Shown here one piece after another: positions 17,319-27,196 of a DNA stretch of 64,000 nucleotides. Under the pieces are notes generated by a model that saw nothing but the letters and a program-made list of their open reading frames with translations, was not told the DNA's origin and made no database searches. Position 1 is the stretch's first letter. Every line of letters begins with the position of its first letter. Origin of the DNA: Cryobacterium ruanii (GTDB lineage: Bacteria; Actinomycetota; Actinomycetes; Actinomycetales; Microbacteriaceae). Where the stretch lies: positions 87,696-151,695 of the forward strand of contig NZ_SOHK01000023.1 in NCBI RefSeq assembly GCF_004404055.1. The letters are read 5' to 3'. Made by a program: the position numbers and the translations under genes.

Positions 17319-17371
17319 CGGCCCGACCCGTTAGCCACCCGACCCGTTAGCGGCCCAAGCCGAGTGAAGGT

Positions 17372-19123
17372 TTAAGCCTGCGGACGACGGCCCCAACGGG
17401 TCCGGCGAGCCGGTTCGTCGGTCAGTGCCGCCTCGATGTGTCCGTCGACCTGGTCGCCGAAGTGGTCGTCGAAGTTCTCCTCGAGGTGTGCCGTGACGGT
17501 CTTTCCGATACGGCGAGCCATCTCCTCACGACGCTGGCGGCGTTCGGCAGCGACCAAAACCTCGTGTTCGATGCGGAACGCCCGGTAGATGGCAATACAC
17601 ATACCGATCATCACGACGCTCACCGGAATCGCGGTCAGAATGGCGCCGGTCTGCAGAGCCGCGAGTCCACCGGCCAGGAGCAGGGAAATGGCCACGAGGC
17701 CGCCCAGACCGGCCCACATGATGCGACTCCACTTGGGCGGATTGGTATCACCACCGGAAGCGAGCATGTCGATCACGAGTGAACCAGAGTCGGCTGATGT
17801 GATGAAGAAGATCGCGATGACGATCACCGCAATCACCGAGAGAATCACACCGAACGGCAGGGTACCCAGAAAGTTGAACAGAACATTCTCGGGGATGATA
17901 CCGACTTCGGGGTCGAAGAGTCCCCCTCCGTCACCGTCCCAGGCCTGCCGAATCGCGCTGCCACCCATGACCGCGAACCAGACGAAGGTGACCAGGGTCG
18001 GTACCAGCAGCACGCCGGCGATGAACTGACGAACCGTACGTCCGCGTGAGATACGCGCGATGAACACGCCCACAAACGGGGCCCACGAGATCCACCATCC
18101 CCAGTAAAAGACGGTCCAGGAACCTTGGAAGTCGAGTCCGGCCTGGCCGGTGAACGCACCGGTGTCAAAGGTGAGTCCGACCACGTTCTGGAAATACCCA
18201 CCGATCGACTGCACGAGAAGGCGCAGCAGGTACATCGTGGGGCCGAGCAGAAGCACAGCCACGAGCAGCAGACCAGCCATACCGAGATTGATGTTGGAGA
18301 GCCACTTGATGCCCTTCCCTACGCCGCTTACAACTGAGGCAGTGGCGATGATGGTGATGACGACGATCAGGATCACGAGCAGGGTATTGGTGACCTGGCC
18401 TACCACGCCGAGGTAGCTCAATCCCGCGGCGATCTGCTTGACCCCGAGGCCGAGGGAGGTGGCGACTCCGAACAGCGTTCCGACGATAGCAATAACGTCG
18501 ATCACGTCACCGAGGCGACCCTTGACGCGACGTGTGCCGAGGAGCGGCTCGAGGGCCCAACGGATGGAGACCGGTCGACCCTTCCGGTGGATCGAGTACG
18601 CGAGGGCCAGGCCGACAACGGCGTAGATTGCCCAGGCGTGGAAGCCCCAGTGCAGGAAGGTCTGCGACATCGCGGCGGCGGCGAGATCCGCGGAATCCCC
18701 GGTCACTCCCGGCTTCGGAGTCGTGAAGAAAGTGAGGGGTTCTGAGGCCCCCCAGAAGACCAGGCCGATGCCCATGCCGGCAGCAAAGAGCATCGAGAAC
18801 CAGCTCATCAGGCCGAATTCCGGTTCGTCGTCGTCTTTACCAAGTTTGATGTCACCGAAACGGCTGAGTCCCATCCAAATCGCGAACACGACGAAAGCCG
18901 CGACGATGACGACATAGTAGGGGCCGAGTCCGGCTACCACCCAGCCCTGCAGCAGGGCGAGCACGCTGCCGGTGCGTACCGGGAAGGCGATGGCGATCAC
19001 AACGACGGCCAGGATGATGCCGAGTGCCGGATAAAACACCCGAGGTGCCGGAACGACGAAACGACGGGACTTAGGAAGACTGCTACTCGGCGTTTTCGCC
19101 GGTACTTCGGGTAGTGCACTCAC
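17372..19123 (-). CDS. BCCT-family glycine betaine/carnitine/choline transporter
   Basis: A 583-aa transporter with 12 hydrophobic segments. The diagnostic BCCT tryptophan-rich segment reads FYWGWWISWAPFVGVFIARISRGRTVRQFI, and FGLMSWFSMLFAAGMGIGLVFWGASEP and FLHWGFHAWAIY are also present. BCCT carriers take up betaine or related osmolytes with Na+ or H+. The long charged C-terminal tail (about 60 residues after the last helix, rich in Arg/Glu then His/Asp) resembles the osmosensing tails of BetP-type members. The start is GTG 19123 with AAGG upstream; an extension to 19219 is open but unconserved. Two near-identical CCCGACCCGTTAGC copies lie just past its stop. Confidence 0.93.
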   Translation of the reverse strand: MSALPEVPAKTPSSSLPKSRRFVVPAPRVFYPALGIILAVVVIAIAFPVRTGSVLALLQGWVVAGLGPYYVVIVAAFVVFAIWMGLSRFGDIKLGKDDDEPEFGLMSWFSMLFAAGMGIGLVFWGASEPLTFFTTPKPGVTGDSADLAAAAMSQTFLHWGFHAWAIYAVVGLALAYSIHRKGRPVSIRWALEPLLGTRRVKGRLGDVIDVIAIVGTLFGVATSLGLGVKQIAAGLSYLGVVGQVTNTLLVILIVVITIIATASVVSGVGKGIKWLSNINLGMAGLLLVAVLLLGPTMYLLRLLVQSIGGYFQNVVGLTFDTGAFTGQAGLDFQGSWTVFYWGWWISWAPFVGVFIARISRGRTVRQFIAGVLLVPTLVTFVWFAVMGGSAIRQAWDGDGGGLFDPEVGIIPENVLFNFLGTLPFGVILSVIAVIVIAIFFITSADSGSLVIDMLASGGDTNPPKWSRIMWAGLGGLVAISLLLAGGLAALQTGAILTAIPVSVVMIGMCIAIYRAFRIEHEVLVAAERRQRREEMARRIGKTVTAHLEENFDDHFGDQVDGHIEAALTDEPARRTRWGRRPQA

Positions 19124-19345
19124 TGTAAAACCTTTTTGAAGAATTGATTGCGGCGCCCGGAGAAACCACCGGTGGTGGAAATCGCGGGCGCACCGCCAGG
19201 TGCCTGCCGCGCTGGGCAACGAATCAGCTTACAGGTATCGCACCCCTATTGTGGGGCCAATTCTCTCTGCACCTGTTCGACCGGCGCAGCACAGATTTCA
19301 TACCGCCCCGCTCGCCCTCAAGCTCGGGGCATGTGACTATGGATC

Positions 19346-19789
19346 ATGACTTACGACGACGTGAACGCGGCAGCAGTCCCCGTGCAGATTCTCAGCGAAG
19401 AAGACTGTTGGAATGTCCTGCTCTCGGCCAGTCTCGGCCGCCTCGCCGTGGCAGTCGGCGGCATCCCCGACATTTTTCCGGTCAACTTCGTGGCCGCCGA
19501 CCGGCGCCTGCTGTTTCGCACCGCGTCGGGCACCAAATTGATCGAGCTCACGGTGAACAACCGGGTCGCTTTCGAAACGGATGGTGTGGGACGCGACGAG
19601 GCGTGGAGCGTCGTCGTGCACGGAACGGCCCGAAAGCTGGATACTCAGCGTGAGCTCGATGACGCCGCGGCGTTGCCGTTGCACCCGCTCATTCCCACGG
19701 TCAAGCCCGTCTTCGTCGAGATCGTGCCGGAGTCGATCACCGGACGGCGGTTCACGCTCGGCCCGGAACCAACGTCGAACCTGATTTGA
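19346..19789 (+). CDS. PNPOx-like split-barrel flavin-binding protein
   Basis: A 147-aa protein of the pyridoxamine 5'-phosphate oxidase-like superfamily. The first strand-helix (ILSEEDCWNVLLSASLGRLAVAVGGIPDIFPVNF) and LLFRTASGTKLIELTVNNRVAFETD are typical. The family binds FMN, F420 or haem, and many actinobacterial members reduce small molecules with F420H2. No true PNPOx active-site motif is visible, so it is not assigned to vitamin B6 synthesis. It stands alone, divergent from the BCCT gene with 222 bases between them that contain nothing else I can name. Confidence 0.8.
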   Translation: MTYDDVNAAAVPVQILSEEDCWNVLLSASLGRLAVAVGGIPDIFPVNFVAADRRLLFRTASGTKLIELTVNNRVAFETDGVGRDEAWSVVVHGTARKLDTQRELDDAAALPLHPLIPTVKPVFVEIVPESITGRRFTLGPEPTSNLI

Positions 19790-19885
19790 GCACTTACGCG
19801 ACACCGTTGAAGTGTGCCCGTCACCTCAAACCGGGACGCGACTGCAGCAGCCGCATCCCGTTCATGGTGATTCTCGGTCGTGGGC

Positions 19886-20257
19886 TTAGCTCACGCCGAG
19901 CAGGTCGATGACGAAGATCAGGGTCTGGCCGGAGAGGCGGTGGCCAGAGCCGGCCGGTCCGTAGGCAAGGTGCGGGGGCACGACGAGCTTGCGACGCCCG
20001 CCCACCTTCATGCCGGGAATGCCTTCCTGCCAACCCGCGATGAGCGAGCGCAGCGGAAAGTTGATCGACTGGCCGCGGTTCCAGGACGAGTCGAACTCGT
20101 CGCCGGAGTCGAACTCGACGCCGAGGTAGTGCACGTCGACGGTGGCTCCGGCGGTCGCCTCGGAGCCCTCACCGACGACGATATCGGTGATCTCGAGTTG
20201 TTCGGGCGCAGCGCCCTCCGGAAAGTCAAGTTCGGGTTTGGAATTCAAATCAGTCAT
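19886..20257 (-). CDS. FKBP-type peptidyl-prolyl cis-trans isomerase
   Basis: A 123-aa cytoplasmic FKBP. Family residues are visible in order: VDVHYLGVEFDSGDEFDSSWNRG, INFPLRSLIAGWQEGIPGMKVGGRRKLVVPPHLAYG and the final strand LIFVIDLLGV. These enzymes speed up isomerisation of Xaa-Pro bonds and help folding. ATG 20257 (MTDLNSKPE) is chosen over the weaker TTG four codons upstream. Single gene. The 197 bases before the next gene contain a nine-base A run and no other signal I can name. Confidence 0.95.
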   Translation of the reverse strand: MTDLNSKPELDFPEGAAPEQLEITDIVVGEGSEATAGATVDVHYLGVEFDSGDEFDSSWNRGQSINFPLRSLIAGWQEGIPGMKVGGRRKLVVPPHLAYGPAGSGHRLSGQTLIFVIDLLGVS

Positions 20258-20454
20258 AAACCCATCCAACCGGATTCCACGCCGGATTGCACACCGGGCG
20301 GGACCTCAAAAAAAAAATAGTGCTTGCGTCCGGCCGCCAGGGGGTGCACTCTTGTGATACACCAACTCGTCGCATCGGGAGAGTCGTCGGCATTGCCACA
20401 CCACCGAGGCGGCGAGTTTCTGTTGCCGCTGCCTGGTAGTGCAGCCAGGCCCTC

Positions 20455-21702
20455 CTACTGAGCCGCTGGCGCCGAACCTGGCAGCGTCTGTCCGAGCACG
20501 TCGGCCCGATGTCGCATCAGCAGTTCGAGCAGTCGCGCCTCGGTGGCGTGCAGGGCCGGGGTATTCTGCCCGCGAACGAGGCGGTCGCGCACGAAGGCGA
20601 GGCGCGTCGCATCCGCTATGAAGTGGCGCATGGCGACCTTCTTCGATCGGTCCTGACGGTTGCCCCAAAGCAGCGCCTGACGTCGACCGGCACCGGTGCC
20701 GAGCATCGAGACCTCGGCCGCGGTGAACCATCCGGCCTGCGAGTATTCGTGCAGCCGACGCAGGGTGATGCGGGCTTCCTGTCGGCGCAGGAACACCACG
20801 ACGAGTATGGCGGCGATGAATAACGGCACCTGCACCACCACGTAGTAAAGGAGCACCGAGGCATCGCCGGCGAGCACGAAGGTCGCCCCGTTCCAGAGCG
20901 CGTGCAGAGCGATCGCGGGCGCCAGGCCGATTAGAAAGCAGCCGACTGCACCGCCCTTGCTGGCGCCGCGCCGCGCGGCCAGGCCGAGGGCGAGCCCGAT
21001 GCAGATGGTGAACGTGACGTGCGCGAACGGAGAGAACACGCCGCGCAACAGAAACGTGACGCCGAGGGTCTGCGCGGTGCCCTCGGTCAGGGCCAGCCCG
21101 AAGTACTGGATATTCTCCGAGAAAGCAAAGCCCGCGGCGATCGTCGAGGCGTAGACGACACCGTCGTTAGGGCCGTCGAAGTGGCGACGCACCGCCCAGA
21201 ACAGCACCAGTACGCCGAAACCCTTGGCAACTTCTTCCACGATCGGCGCCTGAATGACAGCGGATGCGAAATCACTCCCGGCGAGCGCCCCCGCGCTGGC
21301 CGCGATCGTGACCTGCACGCCGAGGTCGACGACGAGCGCGCTGACGATGGAGATGCCGGCACCCCAGAGCAAGGCAAAGACGAGGGCGGACCGTGGCTCC
21401 GGGTCCCAGCTGTCGATCCACCGCACGGCGAACAGCACGAGTGCGAGCGGCAGCAGCGCCAGGAGCAGCCCGAACAACAGCGCGCCGCTGCCGAGGAACG
21501 TCATGAGGTACGCGAATACGGCAAGGAGGGCCAGCCCGGCGAGCACGATGCCGACGACGGCCACGACGATGCGGCCAATGCGACGAGGGGGAACCGGCTC
21601 GTTCCAGACGGGGTGCACCGGGCCGGGGCTCGCCTGCACGGGCTGGTGGCCTGGCGGATGCTGTGCGGCGGGCTGGTGGCCTGGCGGCCGGTCGAGGCTC
21701 AT
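20455..21702 (-). CDS. PrsW-family intramembrane metalloprotease
   Basis: The 415-aa protein has a Pro/His/Gln-rich cytosolic N-terminus with a repeated GHQP motif (about 8-21), then eight or so membrane helices. Proposed catalytic motifs of the family are present: EEVAK (Glu156, Glu157, Lys160), FSENIQY (194-200), SPFAHVTFT (His228) and ALHALWN (His267). PrsW in Bacillus starts site-1 cleavage of an anti-sigma factor, but actinobacterial substrates are mostly unknown and no anti-sigma gene is nearby. The C-terminal 120 residues form a soluble extension. Start ATG 21702. Confidence 0.88.
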   Translation of the reverse strand: MSLDRPPGHQPAAQHPPGHQPVQASPGPVHPVWNEPVPPRRIGRIVVAVVGIVLAGLALLAVFAYLMTFLGSGALLFGLLLALLPLALVLFAVRWIDSWDPEPRSALVFALLWGAGISIVSALVVDLGVQVTIAASAGALAGSDFASAVIQAPIVEEVAKGFGVLVLFWAVRRHFDGPNDGVVYASTIAAGFAFSENIQYFGLALTEGTAQTLGVTFLLRGVFSPFAHVTFTICIGLALGLAARRGASKGGAVGCFLIGLAPAIALHALWNGATFVLAGDASVLLYYVVVQVPLFIAAILVVVFLRRQEARITLRRLHEYSQAGWFTAAEVSMLGTGAGRRQALLWGNRQDRSKKVAMRHFIADATRLAFVRDRLVRGQNTPALHATEARLLELLMRHRADVLGQTLPGSAPAAQ

Positions 21703-21731
21703 TACTCGAGATTACCGGCCCGACCGGTGGC

Positions 21732-23117
21732 TCAGGCCTTGAACATGGTGCCGGGGTTTAGCAGGCCAAGCGGATCGAAGACCGTTTTGAGCTGGCGTTG
21801 CAGGACCAGGCTCGTGTCGCCGATCTCGTCCTGCAACCAGCGCCGCTTCAGCACGCCGACGCCGTGTTCGCCGGTGAGCGTGCCGCCGAGGGCGAGCGCT
21901 GCCTGGAACATCTCGTCGGCGGCGGCCCAGATCTCATCGGGTACCGCCGCATCCGCTGCTCCGTCGCGAGGAATGACGAAGTTCGGGTGCAGGTTGCCGT
22001 CGCCAGCGTGAGCAACCGTGGGAATGGAAATACCGGTGCGGGCGCTGATCTCGGCGATCGCGCCGAACATCTCGGCCATGCGCGAGCGGGGTACCGACAC
22101 GTCTTCGATCAGGACTTGGCCCAACTGCTCGAGGGCCGGGTGCATGGCGCGGCGGACGGCCAGCAGACGATCGCCGGAGGCAGCATCCATTGACAGGGTC
22201 GCTTCGCCGCCGGCTTCGCGCAACACGATAAGCGCGGCCTCGGCCTCGGCGAGCGCGGCGGGGCCGTCGGTCTGCACGAGCAGGAACGCGCCGCGGCCGA
22301 GGGGTAACCCGGCCGAGCCCTCCGGACCGAGGTAGTTTGCGACGTGGCCGAGCGCAACCGGGTCGATCAGTTCCATGACGGCGGGCCGGATGCGTGCGGC
22401 CGTGATCGCCGCGCTGGCCGCGGCCGCCGCCGTGACCGTGCCGAAAACCGCGCCGATCGTGGCGACCGTACCCGCGGTGAGTGCGCGCACCCGCACGGTC
22501 GCCTCGACGATGACGCCGAGCGTACCCTCCGAACCGGTGAGCAGCGCGGTCAGATCGTAACCGGTGACGCCCTTGACGGTGCGATGCCCGGTACGCAGCA
22601 GGCTGCCGTCGGCGAGCACGACGGTCAGGCCGAGAACCGCCTCCCGGGTGACCCCGTACTTCGCGCAGAGCAACCCGCCGGCGTTCGTGGCAATGTTGCC
22701 GCCGACGGTGGAAATGGCTTTACTGGCCGGATCGGGGGCGAACCAAAGGTTGTGCCTGGCGAGCGCATCGTTCAGGTGCTGGTTGATCACTCCGGCTTCG
22801 ACCACGGCGAGTTCGTCATCGGGGTTGATCTCGAGGATGCGGGTCAATCCGGCCACGCTCAGCACGATGGATCCGTCGGTGCCGCAGGCTCCGCCCGACA
22901 GGCCGGTTCCGGCGCCGCGCGTCACTACGGGCACCCGGAATTCCGTCGCTGTGCGCAGCACTGCCTGCACATGGTCGACCGTCGTGGCCCGCACGACGGC
23001 GAGCGGCGTGCCGTCAGCCACCCAGCCGGACTTGTCGGTGCGGTGGGCGTCGAGGTCGAGGGGATCGATGCTGACGATGTCGCCGAGCTCGGACTGGAGG
23101 CGCAGCAGTGCGTTCAT
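21732..23117 (-). CDS. FAD-linked oxidase, GlcD / D-lactate dehydrogenase type
   Basis: A 461-aa protein with an N-terminal PCMH-type FAD-binding domain: VVTRGAGTGLSGGACG, then STVGGNIATNAGG and GVTGYDLTALLTGSEGTLGVI. The C-terminal cap ends in HAGDGNLHPNF and TGEHGVGVLKRRWL, where the HGxGxxK-type residues bind the 2-hydroxy acid. Family members oxidise glycolate or D-lactate at the membrane or pass electrons to a partner Fe-S protein. No GlcE/GlcF partner gene is adjacent, so a stand-alone D-2-hydroxyacid dehydrogenase is more likely than glycolate oxidase. Divergent from the repair gene. Confidence 0.88.
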   Translation of the reverse strand: MNALLRLQSELGDIVSIDPLDLDAHRTDKSGWVADGTPLAVVRATTVDHVQAVLRTATEFRVPVVTRGAGTGLSGGACGTDGSIVLSVAGLTRILEINPDDELAVVEAGVINQHLNDALARHNLWFAPDPASKAISTVGGNIATNAGGLLCAKYGVTREAVLGLTVVLADGSLLRTGHRTVKGVTGYDLTALLTGSEGTLGVIVEATVRVRALTAGTVATIGAVFGTVTAAAAASAAITAARIRPAVMELIDPVALGHVANYLGPEGSAGLPLGRGAFLLVQTDGPAALAEAEAALIVLREAGGEATLSMDAASGDRLLAVRRAMHPALEQLGQVLIEDVSVPRSRMAEMFGAIAEISARTGISIPTVAHAGDGNLHPNFVIPRDGAADAAVPDEIWAAADEMFQAALALGGTLTGEHGVGVLKRRWLQDEIGDTSLVLQRQLKTVFDPLGLLNPGTMFKA

Positions 23118-23191
23118 CGCCCCAGCCTATCGACCCGCCTAATGTCTGATTTCCGCTACCCGCACTCGGCCGGGCGTGGCAGGCTCGAGGG

Positions 23192-24688
23192 GTGACCACT
23201 TCCAGCGCCGCCGCACTGCGACTCACCGACCCGGATTTCGCCGAGCGCTACCGCATCATGTGTTCGAGGGACACCCGGTTCGATGGCCAGTTCATCACCG
23301 GCGTGCACACGACCGGCATCTACTGCCGGCCGAGCTGCCCGGCGACCACACCCAAACCCCGCAACGTGACCTTCTACCTCACCGCGGCAGCCGCCCACGA
23401 AGCGGGGCTGCGGGCCTGCAAACGCTGCCTGCCCGACGCTGTGCCCGGCTCACCGGCCTGGAACACGCGGGACGACCTCGCCGCCCGCTCGATGCGTCTC
23501 ATCGCTGACGGCGTCGTGGAGCGTGATGGCGTGCCGGGCCTCGCCGCCCGTCTCGGCTACACGCCCCGGCACCTGGCCCGGGTGCTCGTGGCCGAGCTCG
23601 GTGCCGGTCCGCTCGCCCTAGCCAGAGCGCACCGGGCGCAGACCGCACGCTTGCTTCTGCTGGGCACCGACCTTTTGATCACCGACGTGGCCTTCGCCGC
23701 CGGCTTCGGCAGTGTGCGCCAATTCAACGACACCGTTGCCACTGTGTACGAACGCACCCCGTCCGAGGTGCGCTCTGCCCGGCGTTCCGCGCCCGGGCCG
23801 GAGTCCCCCGGCGTCGATCCCGCCGACACGAGACTCACCCTGCAGCTTCCGGCGCGGGCACCGTTCGATGGCGCCGGTATGCTGCATTTTCTCGGCACGC
23901 GGGCACTACCCGGCGTCGAAACGGCCACCGATACGAGTTATTCCCGATCCGTGCGATTACCGCGCGGCACCGCCACGATGGAGGTGACGCTGTCGGGAAC
24001 GGATGCTGCCCCCGCGCTGGCCTGCAGCATCCGTCTGGCGCACCTCACCGACCTGGCACCGCTGGTCAGCCGGATGCGACGGTTGTTCGACCTCGATGCC
24101 GACGCCGAGTCGATCGACCGTCACCTGGCCGCAGACCCGGCGCTGGCCGCGTCGGTCGCGCGGACCCCCGGCATCCGCCTGCCGGGCAGCATGGAACCCG
24201 AGGAAACCTTGTTCCGAGCGCTGATCGGGCAGCAGGTGTCGGTCGCCGCGGCCCGCACGACTCTGACCAGGCTGGCCGACGCCCTCGGCGACCGCCTGCC
24301 CGGCCCCGAGCTGCGGCTGCTGTTTCCTACCGCGGCGCAGATCGCAGCGGGCGGTCGCGCGGTGTTGCGGGGACCAGGCGCTCGCATCGAGACCATTCTT
24401 CGGGTTGCGCAGTCGCTGGTTGCGGGCGATCTGACGCTGTCGTTCGGTCAGACGCGCGCCGAGCTGGAAGCGAGCCTGGTGGCCCTGCCCGGAATCGGAC
24501 CGTGGACCGCCGGTTACGTAGCCATGCGGGTGCTTGGCAGTCCCGACATTCTGCTGACGAGCGACCTGGCGCTGCGGCAGGGTGCCGGCCGGCTCGGACT
24601 CGCCGTTGAACCACGCTCGCTCGCTGCCCGCGGAGCCGATTGGGCTCCCTGGCGCAGTTACGCCGGAATGCACCTGTGGCGGGCATAG
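23192..24688 (+). CDS. Ada-type sensor / AraC HTH / AlkA 3-methyladenine DNA glycosylase fusion
   Basis: The 498-aa protein starts at GTG. Residues about 17-90 form an Ada metal-binding domain with Cys45, Cys49, Cys76 and Cys79 (YCRPSC...ACKRC). The first Cys accepts methyl groups from phosphotriesters in Ada. An AraC-type HTH (about 95-190, with LLITDVAFAAGFGSVRQFN) follows. The remainder is AlkA-like with LPGIGPWTAGYVAMR (helix-hairpin-helix) and the catalytic Asp in LTSDLALRQG. It thus senses methylation damage, probably activates transcription and removes alkylated bases. The O6-methylguanine methyltransferase domain of E. coli Ada is absent. This arrangement is common in actinobacteria. 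Confidence 0.93.
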   Translation: MTTSSAAALRLTDPDFAERYRIMCSRDTRFDGQFITGVHTTGIYCRPSCPATTPKPRNVTFYLTAAAAHEAGLRACKRCLPDAVPGSPAWNTRDDLAARSMRLIADGVVERDGVPGLAARLGYTPRHLARVLVAELGAGPLALARAHRAQTARLLLLGTDLLITDVAFAAGFGSVRQFNDTVATVYERTPSEVRSARRSAPGPESPGVDPADTRLTLQLPARAPFDGAGMLHFLGTRALPGVETATDTSYSRSVRLPRGTATMEVTLSGTDAAPALACSIRLAHLTDLAPLVSRMRRLFDLDADAESIDRHLAADPALAASVARTPGIRLPGSMEPEETLFRALIGQQVSVAAARTTLTRLADALGDRLPGPELRLLFPTAAQIAAGGRAVLRGPGARIETILRVAQSLVAGDLTLSFGQTRAELEASLVALPGIGPWTAGYVAMRVLGSPDILLTSDLALRQGAGRLGLAVEPRSLAARGADWAPWRSYAGMHLWRA

Positions 24689-24765
24689 AACTCCTCCAAG
24701 CAGACCGACCGAGGGTTGGAGCACCCCACAGGGCGACCCGGGGCAAGGCAAGTTAGCCTAGAAGA

Positions 24766-25641
24766 GTGAAATTTGCGCACTTGAGAGTTGACGGCTCCTC
24801 CGTTCCCCGATTAGCCGTGATCTTTGACGATGCGGCACTGTTCCTCGACGACGTCATCGCTGACGCACCCCAGGACCTGCAAGACTTGCTCGAACAGGGC
24901 GACTCCGCGTACGAACGTATCCGTGCGATCAGCCTCGACGCCGTCTCCAACGGCGCCGCACTGACCCCGGTCGACGACCTCCGGCATTCCTCCGCGGTAC
25001 TGCGCCCACCGCAGATCATCGCGATCGGCGCCAACTACGCCGCGCACTCCTCCGAGCTGAGTCTGCGTCTGGAGACGGCGGCGACCGTCTTCTCGCTCTG
25101 GCCCAACTCACTCACCGGGCACGGCTCGACCATCACTTGGCCGCGTGACCTCACCACCCAGGTCGACTACGAGGCTGAACTCGGTGTGATCATCGGGCGT
25201 CCGGCCCGCAACGTATCGGTCGCCGACGCCCTCGACTATGTTTTCGGGTACACCGCCGTGAATGACATCACCGCCCGTGACCTGCAGTTCTCCGAGGCAC
25301 AGTGGTCGCGCTGCAAGTCTTTCGACGGTTTCACCCCCACCGGCCCGCTCGTCGTCACCGCCGATGAGATCGGCGACCCGCAGAACTTGTGGCTGACCAC
25401 CCACGTCGACGGTCGCATTCTGCAGGACGCCTCGAGCGGCGACATGGTGCGCACCGTCGCGGAGATCATCTCCTACCTCTCGAAAACCTCCACGCTGATG
25501 CCGGGAACCCTCATCTCTACCGGCAGCCCGGGCGGCGCCGGCTACAGCCGTAAGCCCCCGATCTTTCTGCGTGAAGGATCGACCGTGACCATCTCGATCG
25601 ACAAGATCGGCATGCTCACGACGCACTGCCGCGAGATCTGA
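24766..25641 (+). CDS. Fumarylacetoacetate hydrolase (FAH) family protein
   Basis: A 291-aa enzyme with a short N-terminal domain and the FAH fold: IIAIGANYAAHSSE, the metal-binding stretch QVDYEAELGVIIGRPARNVS, YTAVNDITARDLQ and the C-terminal LMPGTLISTGSPGG. Members hydrolyse or decarboxylate 2-oxo acids or acylpyruvates using Mg2+/Mn2+. The exact substrate cannot be told. Start GTG 24766 with AGAAGAG just upstream. It is convergent with the amino-alcohol-type permease, ten bases apart, and is probably not part of that island. Confidence 0.88.
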   Translation: MKFAHLRVDGSSVPRLAVIFDDAALFLDDVIADAPQDLQDLLEQGDSAYERIRAISLDAVSNGAALTPVDDLRHSSAVLRPPQIIAIGANYAAHSSELSLRLETAATVFSLWPNSLTGHGSTITWPRDLTTQVDYEAELGVIIGRPARNVSVADALDYVFGYTAVNDITARDLQFSEAQWSRCKSFDGFTPTGPLVVTADEIGDPQNLWLTTHVDGRILQDASSGDMVRTVAEIISYLSKTSTLMPGTLISTGSPGGAGYSRKPPIFLREGSTVTISIDKIGMLTTHCREI

Positions 25642-25651
25642 CCGCGCCAGG

Positions 25652-27196
25652 TCAGAGTCGGAGGTCATCCTTCCCGTCGCGCGCGAGCAACTCGTCCTCG
25701 ACACTGCCACCGTAGCCATCCGCTTGCGGGTCACGGTGCAAGCCGCCCGATACCGCGTATTCCTCCTCCGGCGAGAGGACCAGCCGTTTGCGCCCCCACA
25801 GTGCGAAGCCCAGCAGCATGACGACGTAGACCACGGCTATGGCCGCAATCGCCGGCCGAGCCGGTTCGTTGATGAAGAATCCGAAGAAGATCGCCAACGA
25901 GAGGATGCCCGCGATGACGGCACCGGGAACTCCCCAGGGGCTGCGATACGGGCGGCTGGCGTTTGGAAATTTTTTACGCAGCAGCACAAACGACACCATC
26001 TGCAGGACGTAAGCGATCACGGCACCCCAGACGGCGATATTGAGCACGATAGCGCCAGCGACACCGCCGGACCCGCCGAGCGAATCAACCAGCACGAGCG
26101 CCACAAATCCGATGATCGCGCCCACGAGCAGGGCGATGGCCGGAGTCTGGCGTTTTCCGGTGAGCGACAGAAATTTCGGATAGTAGCCGGCACGGGAGAG
26201 CGAATACATATTACGTCCGTAGGCGAACATGATCCCCTGCAGGGAGGCCAAGAGCCCGATCAGTGCGAACAGGGCAAGCACAGCTGCGGCACCGTCGCCC
26301 ACGATCGCTCGAAACCCGTCGAGCAGGGGCTCGCTCGATCCGGCAATCTCGGCCGCGCCAACCACTCCGGTGTTGAGAAACAATACGAGCAGGCCGGTAA
26401 CGATCAGCGTGGTCCGGGCGATGAGGCCGGCACGGGGGATATCGCGCACCGGGTTGTGTGATTCCTCGGCGGCCAGCGGAAGTTCCTCGATGCCCAGGAA
26501 GAACCACATGGCATACGGCAGCGCGAACAGGATCGGGATTATGCCGTGCGGCAGGAAGGCGCTCTGGCCGGCATCCGGCGTGATATCGAAGAGATTGCCC
26601 CAGCTGAACAGCCCGGAGAACGCGGCCATTGCAGAGAACACCAGCAAGATGACAATCGAGATGATCGCCACAACGATGGCGAATTTAAAGGAGATGGCAG
26701 CGCCGGCAGCGTTGAGCGCGATGAAGGCAACGTACAGGATGAGCCACCACACCCACGGCGGCAGGGAGACTCCGAGTAGTTCCTGGGTGATCCCGTCGGC
26801 GTAGGAAGCAGAGAAATATACGATGACCGCGGTGGTCGCGACGTATTCGATGGTCTCGGCGAGCCCCGTGACGAAACCGCCCCACGGTCCCATCGCCGCC
26901 CGGGCGAAGGAATACGCCCCGCCGGTGTGTGGCATCGCCGCCGCCATCTCGCCGATACTGAAAATCATTCCGTAGTACATGACGATGAGCAGCAGGAAGG
27001 CGATCAGCATTCCGCCGAAACCGGCGAAGCCGATTCCAAAGTTCCAGCCCGAGAAGTCCCCGGAGATGACCGCTGCCACGGCCAAACCCCACAGACCCCA
27101 GATTCCGGCGCTGCGGGTGAGCCGACGCTTCTCAAAGTAACCGGCCTGCGCCGTGGTGTACTTCACGCCTGAAACTTTCAAGGTGTCTTTGGACAT
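25652..27196 (-). CDS. APC-superfamily permease, ethanolamine/amine type
   Basis: A 514-aa transporter with about 12 helices. The first helix pair (GLWGLAVAAVISGDFSGWNFG, then MYYGMIFSIGEMAAAMPHTGGAYSFARAA) and the loop EELPLAAEESHNPVRDIPRAG resemble the ethanolamine permease branch of the APC superfamily more than amino acid carriers. ATG 27196 is selected because AAAGGA lies seven bases upstream. It is divergent from an operon for gamma-glutamylation and oxidation of an amine, so it most likely imports that amine. Putrescine or another primary amine remains possible. Confidence 0.85.
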   Translation of the reverse strand: MSKDTLKVSGVKYTTAQAGYFEKRRLTRSAGIWGLWGLAVAAVISGDFSGWNFGIGFAGFGGMLIAFLLLIVMYYGMIFSIGEMAAAMPHTGGAYSFARAAMGPWGGFVTGLAETIEYVATTAVIVYFSASYADGITQELLGVSLPPWVWWLILYVAFIALNAAGAAISFKFAIVVAIISIVILLVFSAMAAFSGLFSWGNLFDITPDAGQSAFLPHGIIPILFALPYAMWFFLGIEELPLAAEESHNPVRDIPRAGLIARTTLIVTGLLVLFLNTGVVGAAEIAGSSEPLLDGFRAIVGDGAAAVLALFALIGLLASLQGIMFAYGRNMYSLSRAGYYPKFLSLTGKRQTPAIALLVGAIIGFVALVLVDSLGGSGGVAGAIVLNIAVWGAVIAYVLQMVSFVLLRKKFPNASRPYRSPWGVPGAVIAGILSLAIFFGFFINEPARPAIAAIAVVYVVMLLGFALWGRKRLVLSPEEEYAVSGGLHRDPQADGYGGSVEDELLARDGKDDLRL